From Hemibagrus wyckioides (taxonomy: Eukaryota; Chordata; Actinopteri; Siluriformes; Bagridae): a DNA stretch of 64,000 nt. The notes beneath the pieces are model-generated. The model saw only the letters and a list, made by a program, of their open reading frames with translations. It did not search any database and was not told where the DNA came from. Location: assembly GCF_019097595.1 (NCBI RefSeq), contig NC_080727.1:3946501-4010500 (forward strand), given 5' to 3'. A program made the position numbers and the translations under genes. Shown one piece after another: positions 1-16,700 of the stretch (the stretch's first letter is position 1; each line of letters starts with the position of its first letter).

Positions 1-1841
1 GAAGTAACGGATAGCTTCGCTTCTGCCCCCTTTATTTCCCCTCCAACCCCCCCAGACAAGAGCACTGACTCTTTCCCACACTGTCTGTCGCACTCTTCCA
101 CTTGGCTGCCTGTGGGACATTCTGATTTGATCTATGGGTTTGCACCAGGATGCAGGTGTAACTGTCTGGTTTTAGACCCTGGTGCCTGGTTAATAAAAAA
201 ACAGACATTTGCATAGGCACCACAGATTTGTTTACCAACTACCAAAGAAGACATATTGTCAGTTTTCCCTTGCACACTGATTTTTTTTTTTTTTTTAATC
301 CAATCTTCTCTTCTTCTACAGGCGACAGCTTGGAGCCAGGTTTAAGGAGTCAGGTTGGAGTGGAATAGCTGTTATTTGAGTGGTTGCATAACAGCGGTGC
401 ATAAATTTGATTTAGAAATTTGTAACACAGTGTTCCTGTGCTTGTTTTGCAGAGCTGCATGAAATTTGAAAATGAAACTGCTTCATCTAATCTGTCTAAA
501 GTGTGACCTGCTGTCGAGAGTGGATCCTGATGTGGTCTTCTGTTGTTGACATGTTATATTTGAGATGCCTTTCTGCTTAGCAAGGTTGCAAAGAGTGGCT
601 GTTCTTCTCCGATTCTCTCTTTATTTCGTCCTGCGTAGCTTCCGCTCACTTGGCTTTTTGGTTGAATGTAAACTGTTGAGATGTGTGAGAGAGAAAACCT
701 AGAGCATCAGTTTCTGAAATATTCAAATCACTCCATCTGGTGCCAGAAGCGATGCTAGTCGAAGTCACTGAGGTTCACATTAAACAAAACTAGCCACAGT
801 TCTCCCACATGACGATCCCATTCGACTGCCTGAACACGGTGGCTAGGCAACAAACTCTAGGAGAACATATGATAATGTCAAACTTTATCTAGCTCTGATG
901 TCTTACAGTTAAACAATTTAAAGGCATATTGACAAGGAAATGAGATCAAAACATTTTCATTAAAGGTACTCATGTTTTACTACAAAAAGACTCGACAAAA
1001 TGTATGACTAAAATGATTCTATATTTTACTAGCGATCATCATCATTATATAAAACATTACTGATTTTGTTACTCATGTTTAAACATTTGACTAAAACCAA
1101 ACAAAAATTTCGAGCAGATTTGCATATTTTGGTTCATTTTTTTTAATTATGTTTGCAATTAATGCTGTACAAAATTTGTTACTAGAACATTCACAGCGGC
1201 AAAAAATAAGTAAAATAAATAATAAAAAAGCGATGCTTTTCACAACATAAATCATATACAGATTTTTAATTTTCTTTATAGAAACTTGCTTTATGAATGC
1301 GATTCCTGAAGCCTATAGCTGCTATAGCTGTATATAAATCAATTGAAAAAAATCATAGTTACTTTGCAGTTGTTACAATTAACAGTCCAAAACCATGACA
1401 AGGAAATTGAGTGTCTGAAAAAAAGAGTATCGTGCTGATGTGGGATTTTCCTAACTGTCTCTTTTGTTTGAGAAAGCCTGTGCGTGTGTAGCGGTGTCAT
1501 TAAGAATTTGTTTGTCAAAGCAGCTGAAGCAGGATTGATGGGAGTGACGGGAGTGTCTACAAAATCTCTCTCTTACAGTTCTCTAACAGTGGGACTAAAG
1601 CTCTTGTGTTAACACAACAGTCTTATCCAGATCTCTCTGTGGACTAAAACCCATGTGACTTTTTTTGGATCCCCTTTGTTTATTTTGTCCGTTTGCTAAA
1701 ATATCCAACATATGTAAATCTTTTACATGAGTCACCCTCCTGAAAGTTCAACAACTTGTGTGTAATGTGTGTGTGTGTGTGTATGTAATGGAATTTATGT
1801 TAAAGCTCATTTTATTTCTCCTCTATTTTTCTCTTCACCAG

Positions 1842-1917
1842 GCTGTGAAGTCCATTCATCCAGTCCCTTGAAGTTTACAAACCTGCTTGACAAGTGATTT
1901 GCATGCCAGAGTTCCAG
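1842..1917 (+). other. Possible short exon (splice-site bounded)
   Basis: A run of C/T ending in TCTTCACCAG precedes this 76-base segment, and GTACAC follows it. All of this is consistent with acceptor and donor sites on the plus strand. The segment has no recognisable protein similarity. Splice-like sites are common by chance, so the call is weak. Confidence 0.15.
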
Positions 1918-2112
1918 GTACACATTTATGACACTCTAGTGCACAGAGATTTCACACTGCCTCTGGCAAAAAAAAAAAAAGTTCACCAACGACTGCAAAG
2001 CCAACGGGAACTGAGCATCCGGATCCTCTACAGGGCGGACACGCGAAAACAAACACACTCAGAGCAACCTTACCTTTCCAGGCCAATTTTTGTCTTTCTT
2101 TTCCAATTCAGC

Positions 2113-2169
<57 letters not shown>
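2113..2169. repeat. Compound (TG)n(AG)n microsatellite
   Basis: A TG run switches directly to an AG run of about 40 bases. This is a typical polymorphic fish microsatellite just beyond the 3' end of gfi1b. Confidence 0.9.
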
Positions 2170-2174
<5 letters not shown>

Positions 2175-2200
2175 GGTTTACACATTTAAACATATACATA

Positions 2201-2217
2201 GTGATTTGCCAAATCAC
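2201..2217. promoter_or_regulatory. Inverted pair of AAATCAC (Gfi1-type) sites
   Basis: GTGATTT and AAATCAC flank a 3-base spacer, giving two inverted copies of the AATC-core word bound by Gfi1/Gfi1b. The pair lies about 80 bp beyond the gfi1b poly(A) signal. Autoregulation of Gfi1 family genes is known, but binding here is inference and a chance occurrence is possible. Confidence 0.25.
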
Positions 2218-2292
2218 TCCAAGCTTAGACATTTATGTTTTGTTCATTTGATTGACTAGAGGCAAGGCAGGTTTGATTAAAAAAACAACAAC

Positions 2293-2298
2293 TTTATT
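2293..2298 (-). terminator. gfi1b poly(A) signal
   Basis: On the minus strand this reads AATAAA followed by GTTGTTGTTTTTTT, a canonical poly(A) signal with a G/T-rich downstream element. It lies about 414 bp past the gfi1b stop codon, so the 3'UTR would run from 2711 down to roughly 2275. Confidence 0.75.
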
Positions 2299-2711
2299 CA
2301 CACAGTTTGGATACAGGTGTGAAAATAACATTTCATAAATAGTACATAGTCACATAAATAGTATTAATATAATATATGAAAGCTGTATTTGTGCTCCTAT
2401 CAGTGAATATTGTAATCTTAAACATCATTTAAAATGCTTCCAAGGGCCCCATGTAGATCAAAATGAAGAATACGTCGTCCTGTCAAGGGGGCCGAAATTT
2501 ACCAGCGGCTCGGTTTAAGTGTTAAAGAGCAACCATGGCGCACATAATTACTTCAGTTAATAGTGATATTGTAGAGGTGCTTCATTATTGTTCTGTACTA
2601 GCTGTCTGTGAGGATGTGACTCATCTCATCTCGATTCTGTACTTCTTTTTTATTGAATATCTCTCAGTCCTGGCCCTTCATATCAGGCAGATCTTCACCA
2701 TCCCGTCTGGG

Positions 2712-7166
<4,455 letters not shown>

Positions 7167-7766
7167 CGTGAAGCTGTGAGAAAATGAGAACGCATCCATG
7201 CTTAATTGTGTCTTTAATTCACCTTGATTTGGTCTTGTTTTGTGTGTGGTTTTTAATTAGCATAATTTGTCGGGAACAAAATAAATGCAAAGTTTTGCAT
7301 AGACTGTAAAAGCTGCTAATGGAAAGAAAAAGGTTTTATTACAAATCACAGACTGCCAGAGAATTTGTACTTTTTAAAAGAATACTAGATTTGCAGATAA
7401 TTAGTATGAGTAATATGTAAAACTTTTCAATTCCCTAGAGTGATTTTCCCATTGCTGTATTTTGCTGAGATGTACGTAACGCCGAGCAACCATTTTCTTC
7501 TTATTATTTCTTTCAAAATTAGACCGTAATTATTTTCGAAAGTAATTGTTTAAAAGAATTTGAAATGAACTGAATGTCTATTAAACCTTAATTATTGCAT
7601 CTAACAAACTAAATTCTAGACTAAAAGCGCGTAAGCACTCAAAGTGCACAAGAAAAAATGCCGAATAAGCTTTAATGAGTTTTGCGTTTTTTATTCTTCC
7701 TCTCGTTTATAAATTGTAGATCAAATACTAAAAGTTGTCCAAATACTCCATAAACATATTTAGCCT

Positions 7767-7778
7767 ATAATAATAATA

Positions 7779-7829
<51 letters not shown>
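7767..7829. repeat. (TAA)n microsatellite
   Basis: About twenty TAA units with one interruption (AGTAATAA), lying within the proposed first (5'UTR) intron of gfi1b. Confidence 0.9.
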
Positions 7830-7830
<1 letters not shown>

Positions 7831-7896
7831 TAACTGAAATTGATTTTATTTACATTTTAAAAAATGACAGGGTAAACAGAAAACTTTTATTCTTAC

Positions 7897-8110
7897 CTTT
7901 AAATTGTTCCTTGTTTATCTCTCACTTGCTTTCTTCACCAAATTTGCCAGTCTACTCCAGCTATAAACCCCTATGCTGTGTGTGTATGTGCGTGTGTGTG
8001 TGTGTGTGTGCGCGCGCGCGCGTGTGTGTCTACGTCTCTCTGATTTTTCAATCCGATAATGTTTTTGCGCTGAATCTGACTGTGCCGCTTTCAGCCAATC
8101 AGCGCACACA
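7897..8110 (-). promoter_or_regulatory. Candidate gfi1b promoter and non-coding exon 1
   Basis: On the minus strand, ATTTAAAG followed by GTAAGAATA (boundary at 7897/7896) is a strong donor that could pair with the acceptor at 7175-7174, giving a 722 bp 5'UTR intron. About 75 bp upstream lies a TATA-like GTTTATAG. An inverted CCAAT box lies at 8095-8099, in GCCAATCAGCG. GATA words also occur: AGATAA on the minus strand near 7915-7920, and CGATAA at 8054-8059. From memory, NF-Y and GATA-1 are reported to cooperate at the human GFI1B promoter, so this combination fits. The transcription start itself was not seen directly; about 7940 is a guess. Confidence 0.4.
7978..8031. repeat. (TG)n(CG)n(TG)n microsatellite
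   Basis: Alternating purine-pyrimidine runs of TG with an internal CGCGCGCGCG block. This is Z-DNA-prone sequence lying within the candidate gfi1b promoter region. Confidence 0.85.
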
Positions 8111-9192
8111 CTCGCGGCTCATTTGCCTAAGCGGGACATTCTTACATTCTATATTTTTATGTATTATACGAAACCTAAATAAAAGTTATTGTTTATTCTT
8201 ATCGTTATAAATAGCCTGTTTTTGTCGAGAAAACTCGATTCTATTTTAAAATTTTATATTTAGGCTAGAAAAAGGTAATAAAATGTAACTCAGGATATCA
8301 ACAACATTAAACAATAGTTTCCTTTAAAATAAATAATTATCGTCTATAATTTATAATTTGATTACCTTATTCGCTTGTATGTTTGGTTATTGATTTATGC
8401 TTAGGTTCCAAAAAATCGTGTAACTCTATCAACTCTCTCTGTTGTTGCTATCCTGTCCAGTATAGATTACATTTAGATATAAAGCTGACATTATTATGTG
8501 GAGAAATAATTAAAAAACACGCTCGTGATTGGAGCGCCTGAACGCACCTCTTAAACATACACACCAAACCAGAAGTGCTGGAGTTTGCCATGTTTAACCT
8601 TGCTTTTATTTGCTTTGGCGACAGTCAAAGTGAGTTTTAATCAAGTCCATCATAAAATATAACTAATTATCTGGAATCTGTTTGATTTATAATTATCGGC
8701 TGCAAAAAGGTAAGTGTGAAGAAGTAAACAAGTTTGGACTTTTTCGGTGACTGTTTCAGTAAAGATGTTTAAAGACGTGGGCTTTGTCCCAAATCGCGTA
8801 ACTTCTATTAGAAATATTGCACTAAATCTGTAGTCTACTCCAGAGGTTTTAAATAGCTAAAATATATGAGGCATTATTTTTTAACAGACGCTGTTAATTT
8901 GCACAGTTACAACTTTTCCTTTGAATATTATATCCTGTTCATTTTACCCTGTTCATGTAAACCTCAGAATATCAGATTAGGATGTCCATATATTTATGCA
9001 CCAAAATACTGCTACTCTACATGAAAACAAACTGACACAAAAAGCGATGTAAAAAACTGTAGTGTTTTCTAGAATTGAATGGAAAATGCATTAAACTGGT
9101 TTTTGGCGACACCTTTTGGAATTAATGGTGTATTGCAATGGAAATGTAATTGGTACTGGCAGGAAAGGTGAAAATGGGACTTTTTAAATCCC

Positions 9193-9228
<36 letters not shown>

Positions 9229-10091
9229 GCACACATTTACTGTCCACTTTATTAGTTCACGGTCCAGATTCATACGATCACCCGCACAGATTCGTCACAC
9301 ACTCGTGCATATGTTGGTCAGCAACTGCAGATAATGTACACACATCGAACAACAGAATGCGGAAAAAAATGTGATCTCATTGATTATGACTAAGACAATG
9401 TTGTAATATTTAGAACTGCTTATCTGGGATTTTCACCCACAACACTCAAAAAAAAAAAAAACATCCAGTGAGAAAGCAGTTCTGCAAGGAGACACGTCAT
9501 GCATGAGGTCAGAAGAGAAAAAATACCTGCCTGGACAGGAGCTGAAAGGAAGGCTGTAAGAAGAATCTGTGCAAATACACCCAAACTGGACAGTTTAAGA
9601 TTGGAAAAAATAGCAAGAGCAAGAGCAAGCCCTGTGTTGTCTAGAACAAAAGAAAATTGTAAGAAAGTTATTAGCTTTTCTTCCACTTTTATTTTGCTTT
9701 CTATTTTTAAATATGCTATATGATGACTGTATTCTGATATGCAACTAAATTAGATCAAACACCGAAAAGAAAACCCTGGAAAACTCGCCTATCTTCAGTA
9801 AAATGGAAATACACATATGTAGTAACAGCAAAGAGCCAAATGGGGGCAGTATAAACCTATAAAATACACAGAATAACAAGAAAGACATAAGAATTACATT
9901 TATTTAGCTTTCTTTTTTAGTATAAAAAGTTGATTAAATAACCTGTATTTTTAAGTCTATATACTGCCTGTTTTGATGTGGACCATGTGGAAGAAATATT
10001 TAAAAATATATATTACGCAAAACATTGATTATATGTACACTTTACATTATGCACCATATACTGTATGTGCAGACTATTACATTCTACTACA

Positions 10092-10125
<34 letters not shown>

Positions 10126-10270
10126 TAAAATCAATAATTAAATATTTTGCTGATTGAAACCAGTCTATTAAAATAGATAATCTGCATAATCCAGAGCTAA
10201 TTGCATAAAGACGTATTAACAAAATAACCTGTGGACCCCCTTTCATTTACTCAAAATTCCAGATATTTGG
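8111..10270. other. Intergenic spacer between divergent gfi1b and tsc1
   Basis: AT-rich with no recognised gene. It holds a (TC)n run at about 9198-9224, a poly-A run near 9449-9461 and an (AAT)n run at about 10088-10123. Confidence 0.6.
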
Positions 10271-10297
10271 GCAACAAACTCGTTTATACTAATTAGT

Positions 10298-10309
10298 CGC
10301 GCATGCGCA
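10298..10309. promoter_or_regulatory. NRF1-type site upstream of tsc1
   Basis: CGCGCATGCGCA fits the palindromic NRF1 consensus YGCGCAYGCGCR exactly. It lies about 290 bp upstream of the predicted first tsc1 exon, in a locally CpG-rich patch typical of housekeeping promoters. Confidence 0.55.
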
Positions 10310-10549
10310 CATCGCTCGAGCTTTAAAAAACCGCATAACCGAATCGCATCCCTCCGCCCGTTGGAAAAACAACCTAGGACCTAGATGCAGAATTAGGTAG
10401 AAAACTTTTTACATTAAGATGCGACTTTGCGATGAGAGTTATCTAACTAAATGCACTTGGGAAATCATCCCGACGTTGCTTAACACGACACGACGCGATT
10501 CTGTGAGTTGATAATGTATGATTATGTTTGAGGATTATTTTATCTCTCC

Positions 10550-10630
10550 AGGCGCGGAAGGGCGTTGCAGTGGGAGGGGTGTGAGGCGGTTAAGATGGCG
10601 GCGCCCTGTTGAGTGCAGTTGCTTTAACGG
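10550..10630 (+). promoter_or_regulatory. tsc1 core promoter and non-coding exon 1 with YY1 element and uORF
   Basis: A GC-rich, CpG-rich patch contains GCGCGGAAGGG-like ETS sequence and AAGATGGCGGCGCC, the classic YY1 element of TATA-less promoters and 5'UTRs. A donor (CGG followed by GTAAAC) ends the proposed exon at 10630. The YY1 ATG at 10595 opens a minimal reading frame of five codons (M-A-A-P-C) ending in TGA at 10610-10612. The exact start site is inferred. Confidence 0.6.
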
Positions 10631-13189
10631 GTAAACAGGCTTAATTTATTGTTTTTTTGGGGTTTGTGGTGTTAAGCAGCATGTGATGAGGTAATATAAA
10701 TATTCAATGTCTGTTGCAATGCCTGTTTTATTTGCAGTGTGTACTTAACTAGCGTTTAATTCGCTCAAAACCAGTCAATACTGCTGCTTGCTTGGGACTG
10801 AGGCTAAATCCCAAACGACTCATTCTTTGATGTGTAGTCCACTACGTCTAGCAAAGAAGACTTTATGTTACACGCTACGTAGTGCACTTATATAGGGAAT
10901 GGCGGGCAATTTGGGATCAGACAGAAATAACTGCTAGCTAGTGGGTCTCATTGATTTTGTATATCTGTTTGGTAAATCGAATTAGAGAAAAATGAAACAT
11001 GCCAATGCGAGTGTTTTGAAACAAATAATCTTTTCGATTTTATTTGGAATAAAACTGAATCGTTTATTTTTCATTTAGTTAATGTCTCTAAACTCGGCAT
11101 TGTTCTCCGGAGTTGTTTACGCCCCGTTAGTGCTAGCTGCTACAGTCAGCAAGCTTCAGCTAGCAAAAACATCTCATCTCTTTTAATCTAAATGTTTTTC
11201 AGTAAATTAAAAATGCAGATATGTTATAAATAATGAAAACTAATAGTGATCTGTTAACAGGACGCTTTATTTGCAGCCTAAAATGTGCATCTTGCAAAAC
11301 AACTTTAATGGATTTTTGAAGCAGTTGACTACAAACAATTGCAGTTTTGGACCATAAGCATTTCTCTCATTTTCTTCACTTGGCCATGAGATCTGCTGAC
11401 CATCTGCTGTTTGAATGTAATTTGGAAATTAAAGGAAAGTCCATCCTGAACGATTTACATAGCTACTCTTTATAACTAGCAGTAGATGTTTTGTTGCATG
11501 CAAGGATTTTTGTAATGGACTTCTAAATTGAGGGCTTTTAGTTTAAAACATCTTTCATCGAAACGTTGGTCTATATTTTATTCTGGTTAACGCTTTCCTG
11601 CGTGACCAACGATGCCATTTGACTCTCTGCTAGTAGATTCATCTTAACCTGAAGACTGATGCAGCAGAGCTTTAGTTTGTCTTACGATACCGTCAACACC
11701 ACATGCTCGTCATCTTATAGACCCGAATCTTTTTCGTTGCTCTGTCGTATAGCCGTGCCCACATTTTAGATTTCTTATGAATATAACGTTCTCTGAAAAC
11801 TGGTGAGTGAGAACGTTTGTTTGGTGCTAACAGCAAAACATGTCTATTATACCTTATATTTCAGATCAGTGAATTTAGTGCATGCCCGGAAATGTCTCCT
11901 GATGACGTCAGAGAATCAAACACCTGACAATTACTGACAGCACCGACCGACACGTTAGCACCAGAATTACTAAAAACATCAGAAAGACCTCCACATCAAC
12001 GTATATAAAGTGTTTAAGTTGGAGACTTCCTTTAATTGCCACTAGGAACTTTCTGGACTCTTGCTTGCTGGAAGCCGTAATGCTTTTTTCTTTTTTTTCC
12101 TGTGCGTCTGATGCACAGCTCAGTTCACTTGGGATTACTCTGTGATCATCCAGGTCTGTCTGGCGCTATAGAGCTCGGCTCTCCTGAATGGAACCTGAGA
12201 CTAAAATCTTAAACTTCAGTGTTAAGTGACTGAAGAGCTCAAGTGGGTGACTTCTGGTTATTCTCGAACGCATGTTAGAATTTATAAAGGTGTAAAAACA
12301 TGTCTTTAGTAATACAAGGCAATTAGTAGTAGGGGTAAGATTTACATTTACCATAACAATTCATGTTGAAGTTTTTCTTTGTAGTAATTTTTCTTATTGG
12401 CTAAAACAAATTTCTGGACTCCAGTTCGTGATTAAAATCTCTCCACTTTTTGTAATGGTTGCTTTGCTAGCAAAAATGTCAGCCAAACAAAATTTCAGTA
12501 CATCTTTATTGCTTGAGATGTTTCTTCTAGATGTAGTTTGGTGTAAGTATCAATACCAGTCGCACTGAATTACTGAGGAAGAACCTCCTGCTTCTAATTT
12601 ATGCACCTTTTACTTTAAGACAAGTTGTGTCCTGCATTCAGACGGCGTGATGCAATCTGATGCAAATCCACGCTACCGTTACCTCCCTGTGGTTGATTAT
12701 TTTCCAGCAAGGTACTTCTCTCTCGCCACAGCAATTTGTCCACCATTACGAGTGAATTTTAATAACCACCGTGCCATATTTTCTCCACTCAGTTACTTTT
12801 AACCTTGTTGAACGTCCATAAGACAAGTTAGTTCCTGTTAATGCTTGTTAAACATCACTTGTTGTTTTCTCACCAGTCACTTGCTATGTTTTTTTTTTCT
12901 TCCCACTTGAAGTTAATGAGAAAAAAACCTGCTTGTTTTGTTACTGAGAAACCACAGAGTGCAAACTCATCTGTTCTGATCTGTACAATGGTGGAAAACT
13001 TAAACGGATGGCTTTACCTCCGACTCACACCGGAGACTCCTTCCATAAATGTTATTAGTTGCTATAGAAACGATAACGTGTTAGAGTAATGCCAGAGCTG
13101 CTCTTTTAGGATATGAATCAACACCAGTGTGATGTTATGTGATTAAACATCTTTATTATTAATAGTACTTTTAACACAACTGACTCAAC

Positions 13190-13235
<46 letters not shown>

Positions 13236-13630
13236 AATAATAATAATAAACTGTTACAGAACAATACAATACAAGTGAGAAGAAGCTGATTGGATGTTAA
13301 AATGTCATTAAAAAAAACTCAATTTTTGTAATTTCTCCCACTTTGAAAGGTGAAAGATAGATTTTGTTTTTATGTTGACGTTTGGTTAACAAACCTAAAT
13401 ATCGTGAGACATCAGGGATTTCATGTGATGATGCTCCATATCTGCTGTCAGCTTCTTCCCTTTATTTAAGAGAAAGCCTTAAACTTCTATCTGTTTAGAA
13501 TAAGAATCCACAGGCCATGATTTCAGTATTCAGACATCTTTTTATGTTCGTCCAAAGTTTACTGAACTCCAATTATCCAAAATGGTGTTGTGTAAAGCTG
13601 GAAGCCAGTAAAGGTGTCTTGTGTGTGCAG
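10631..13630 (+). other. First (5'UTR) intron of tsc1
   Basis: Runs from the exon 1 donor to the acceptor TTGTGTGTGCAG ending at 13630. No coding exon was seen. A possible alternative non-coding exon lies at 11770-11802, between CATTTTAG and GTGAGTGAG. Around 12680-13090 there is sequence resembling the interspersed family seen at 29.5 kb and 44.6 kb, for example GTTGATTATTTTCC and TAGTTCCTGTTA words. (ATT)n/(AAT)n repeats lie near 13190. Confidence 0.5.
13190..13250. repeat. (ATT)n followed by (AAT)n, self-complementary microsatellite
   Basis: A run of ATT units turns directly into AAT units, so the two halves are reverse complements and can fold into a hairpin. It lies in the tsc1 5'UTR intron. 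Confidence 0.85.
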
Positions 13631-13765
13631 CGGTGCCTGGAGACTGCGTCGGTGGGCGGCCCAGGGACCCTGACAGCAGGCAGAGAAGAGTGACACCTGA
13701 AAGCCCCTCCCCTCCACCTCAGCCACGCCCCCTACTCCACCACTACCACCATCCCCACCATCACC
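13631..13765 (+). other. tsc1 5'UTR part of the first coding exon
   Basis: The sequence between the acceptor ending at 13630 and the ATG at 13766 is GC-rich, with CACC-type repeats just before the start codon. The ATG sits in a CACCATGGCC context, close to the ideal Kozak sequence, which supports this start. Confidence 0.7.
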
Positions 13766-16700
13766 ATGGCCAGGGAACAGCTCAACGTGGGTGACCTGCT
13801 CCCACACTTGGAGACCTCTGATCTCCAACAGCTTGAGGAAATCAAAGGTCTCATCAACGAACACCTCAATACAGGTACTTGATTACAAATTTTGGAGTGA
13901 TTTTCGTTAATGTGTTGTTGTATCTTTTCTGGTTAATGCAATATCGAGTTTCAAGTTCATAACAGGAAGTTGTGTTGTACATGCTGAGACTTTTGACCCT
14001 TCTTTTACAACATTCTGTAGAAACAAACCAGCTAAAGTTTTTCGTTCCTTACTGCTTGCTCAGATCATCTTAGTTCAAACCTCTGATGCTTCACTCCATG
14101 ATACAGACAGGTTAATTTAATGTACACTTTTCTGGCCACAATTTTCAGAATCTCCTGAAAGAAAACATGTTGGAAAATTATTTTTCACTGCATGCATGTT
14201 CCTTTGGGATTGATTTTTGTAGTCTGTTTTGCAGAACGAGGGTCGGTGCTCTTAAATGGCTTGGTGGATTATTTCCTGGAGACTAACTCGAGTCCAGCAC
14301 TACATATACTGTGTTCAGTGAGGGAGCCACATGACAAGGTGAGTCCTCGTATGAAACATCTTAATAGGAAGTGTCCACTTGTACTCCTTGTAACAGACTA
14401 ACTGCAACATGCTAGATGTGTTTCTTTGCCTGTTATCGTTTATAAGGCGGAGATTCACAGGAAAAAAAAAGAGTTGACACAAGTTGCAAGTGGACTGTTG
14501 CAAGAAAGAATGTTTGAGGCTGTGTTTTTGCCTGGTCACATGTCCAGATATGAAAACCTGATAAAACTGTCTCATTGAGGTTAACAGGAAATGAGATGCT
14601 TTGAAGCCAAAAGTCAAGGATGTCACATCTATAAGGCTGGTTCTCAGTTACCACATGTTGAACAGTGCCGTGTTTCTTTGTTTCATCACACACACACACA
14701 CACACAGTCACAGTCCTTGTTCTTGACCTGATCACAAGATACACAAACTCTCTCCTGATTCACTTTAGATTTAAGGCCATAAATTCAGCTAATTTTCAGT
14801 AAGCATGTGTTCATCACTCAGCCCTTGAGTACTGCTGCATATTTAGTTGGTTTTTTTTTTTATCTAGAATCAATTAATCAGCTAATTAACATTCTTTTTC
14901 TGAATCAGAGAGGTTGTGTAAGTGCTCTCTCCCTGCCTCCTCTGCAGCACCTTTTTGATAAGATGAACGAGTGCATGGCGAAGCCGGCGTGTCGTCTACC
15001 TACTCTCAACCTCCTGGGCCACGTGGTGCGCAAACAGCCGTCCTGGATTCACAAGATCGCCCGCTACCCTCTGCTGCTCTCGCTGCTCAAGTGTCTCAAG
15101 GTGGGCTATGGGAAGAGTTTTCTCTCACCCCAATCCATTTTTGGATCTTTTTCCAATTACATAAGCAGCAGTTGGCATGCCTTATCTGCATTTTGCAGAA
15201 ATTTAGTGTGTACTTGTGTTCACCGTCGTTTTAATGGTTTATTGTTGCTTTCTTTTGCCACCAGACGGACACAGATGTTGTGGTTCTCATAACCGGTGTG
15301 CTGGTGCTTGTTACCCTGCTACCCATGATCCCTCAGGCAGGGAAGCAGCATCTTTATGAGTTTTTTGATGTTTTTGGACGCCTGGCTGCATGGAACCTAA
15401 GGAACCCAGGTGAGAGATGGAAAGACGGATAGAAGGAGGCAGAGATGCAGATAGAGATAGAGAGATGGAGAGGGACAGACAGACAAAGAGAGAAACACAC
15501 ACACTTGCAGAGAGTCAGACAGATCGAGACAATGAGACTGGGAGAGAGAAAGACAATAAGAGAGAGAGACAGTGATATGGATTGGGAGGCAGAGAGAGAC
15601 GGAGAAGGAGATGGAGAATGATAAAGATGGAAGAAGATGGAGAGAGACTGAGATAGAGATGGAGACAGGCAGGAGAGAGACAGACAGAGAGAGAAACACA
15701 CACTTGCTGACAGATAGACATAGATTGAGACAATGAAAAAGAGATGATGAGAGCGAGATAGATAGAGAGGGAGAGACATTGTGAGTGATGGAGAGACAGC
15801 GAGGGAGACACACAGACAGATGGACATAAAGAGAGAGACAGATTGAACCTGAAAACGAGAAGGATTTGATACCGTCTAAAAAATGTTAAACATACAGCAT
15901 TGTGACCTGTTTCCTCCTTGCTGGCGTGTACAGGCCACGTCTCCGAGGTGTTCCTGATCCACCTGCATGCCAGCGTCTACTCGCTCTTCCACCGCCTGTA
16001 TGGCATGTACCCCTGCAACTTCATCTCCTACCTGCGCTCTCATTACAGCATGAAGGAGAACATGGACACGTTTGAGGAGGTGGTTAAGGTACGAGATTAA
16101 ATCAAAGGTTTAATAGGATCATCCAGTGACGCGTGCAGTTATGCTTTAATCATCATTTGTGTTTAATATGATCAGTGTTTTTTTGATAACCTTTTTATAT
16201 CTTGTCGCAATGTTTAAAAAAAATATATTACATGTTTTCTCTAGCCAATGCTGGAACATGTCCGAATACATCCTGAATTAGTGACTGGAACGAAGGACCA
16301 TGAGCTGGACCCTACTCGGTGAGCAGCTGCCTTTATTTTAATTAAGCAATAAAAATGCAAAAGCATTCTTCTCTTGCTGATTTTCTTTCCTCATACTTAA
16401 TTTATTTAAGCATGTTTCCCTGCTGTCATATCCTTCCTTTTTTTGTCATTTTCTTGCTCCTCATTTGAGTCATTTCCTAATTTCCTATATTTTTTTATCA
16501 TTTACTTTATTTATTATTTAATTTCTGCTATTTCCATACTTCATTTCCTTACTTCCTTTTTATTTCTGCTTTTTCCTTATTTCCCTTTGGTTGTCTTTAC
16601 TGGATTTCCTTCATGTTATTCCTTTCTTCCTTTCTTTTCTGTGAGTTCGCTCGTTCTGTGGTTCCTTCCTTCCTTTTTGTCACTCTTCATGTATGTTATT

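Larger units (their letters stand above)
1..2270. other. 3' flank of gfi1b, no recognised gene
   Basis: No protein family was recognised in any frame. The stretch is AT-rich with a T run near 284-297, a (GT)n run near 1768-1792 and a poly-A run near 1969-1980. One segment, 1842-1917, looks like a short exon: it follows a pyrimidine tract ending in CACCAG and is followed by GTACAC. It has no recognisable coding content and could be a chance match or a UTR exon of an unseen neighbour. Confidence 0.5.

Noticed and set aside
13559..13864. 101-codon frame antisense to the first tsc1 coding exon
   Set aside because: Shadow of a GC-rich exon; no family match, and the plus-strand hamartin exon explains the open frame.
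15354..15827. Long Ser/Leu-rich reading frames on the minus strand
   Set aside because: They are translations of the GA/GACA repeat in a tsc1 intron, open in several frames at once, with no domain.
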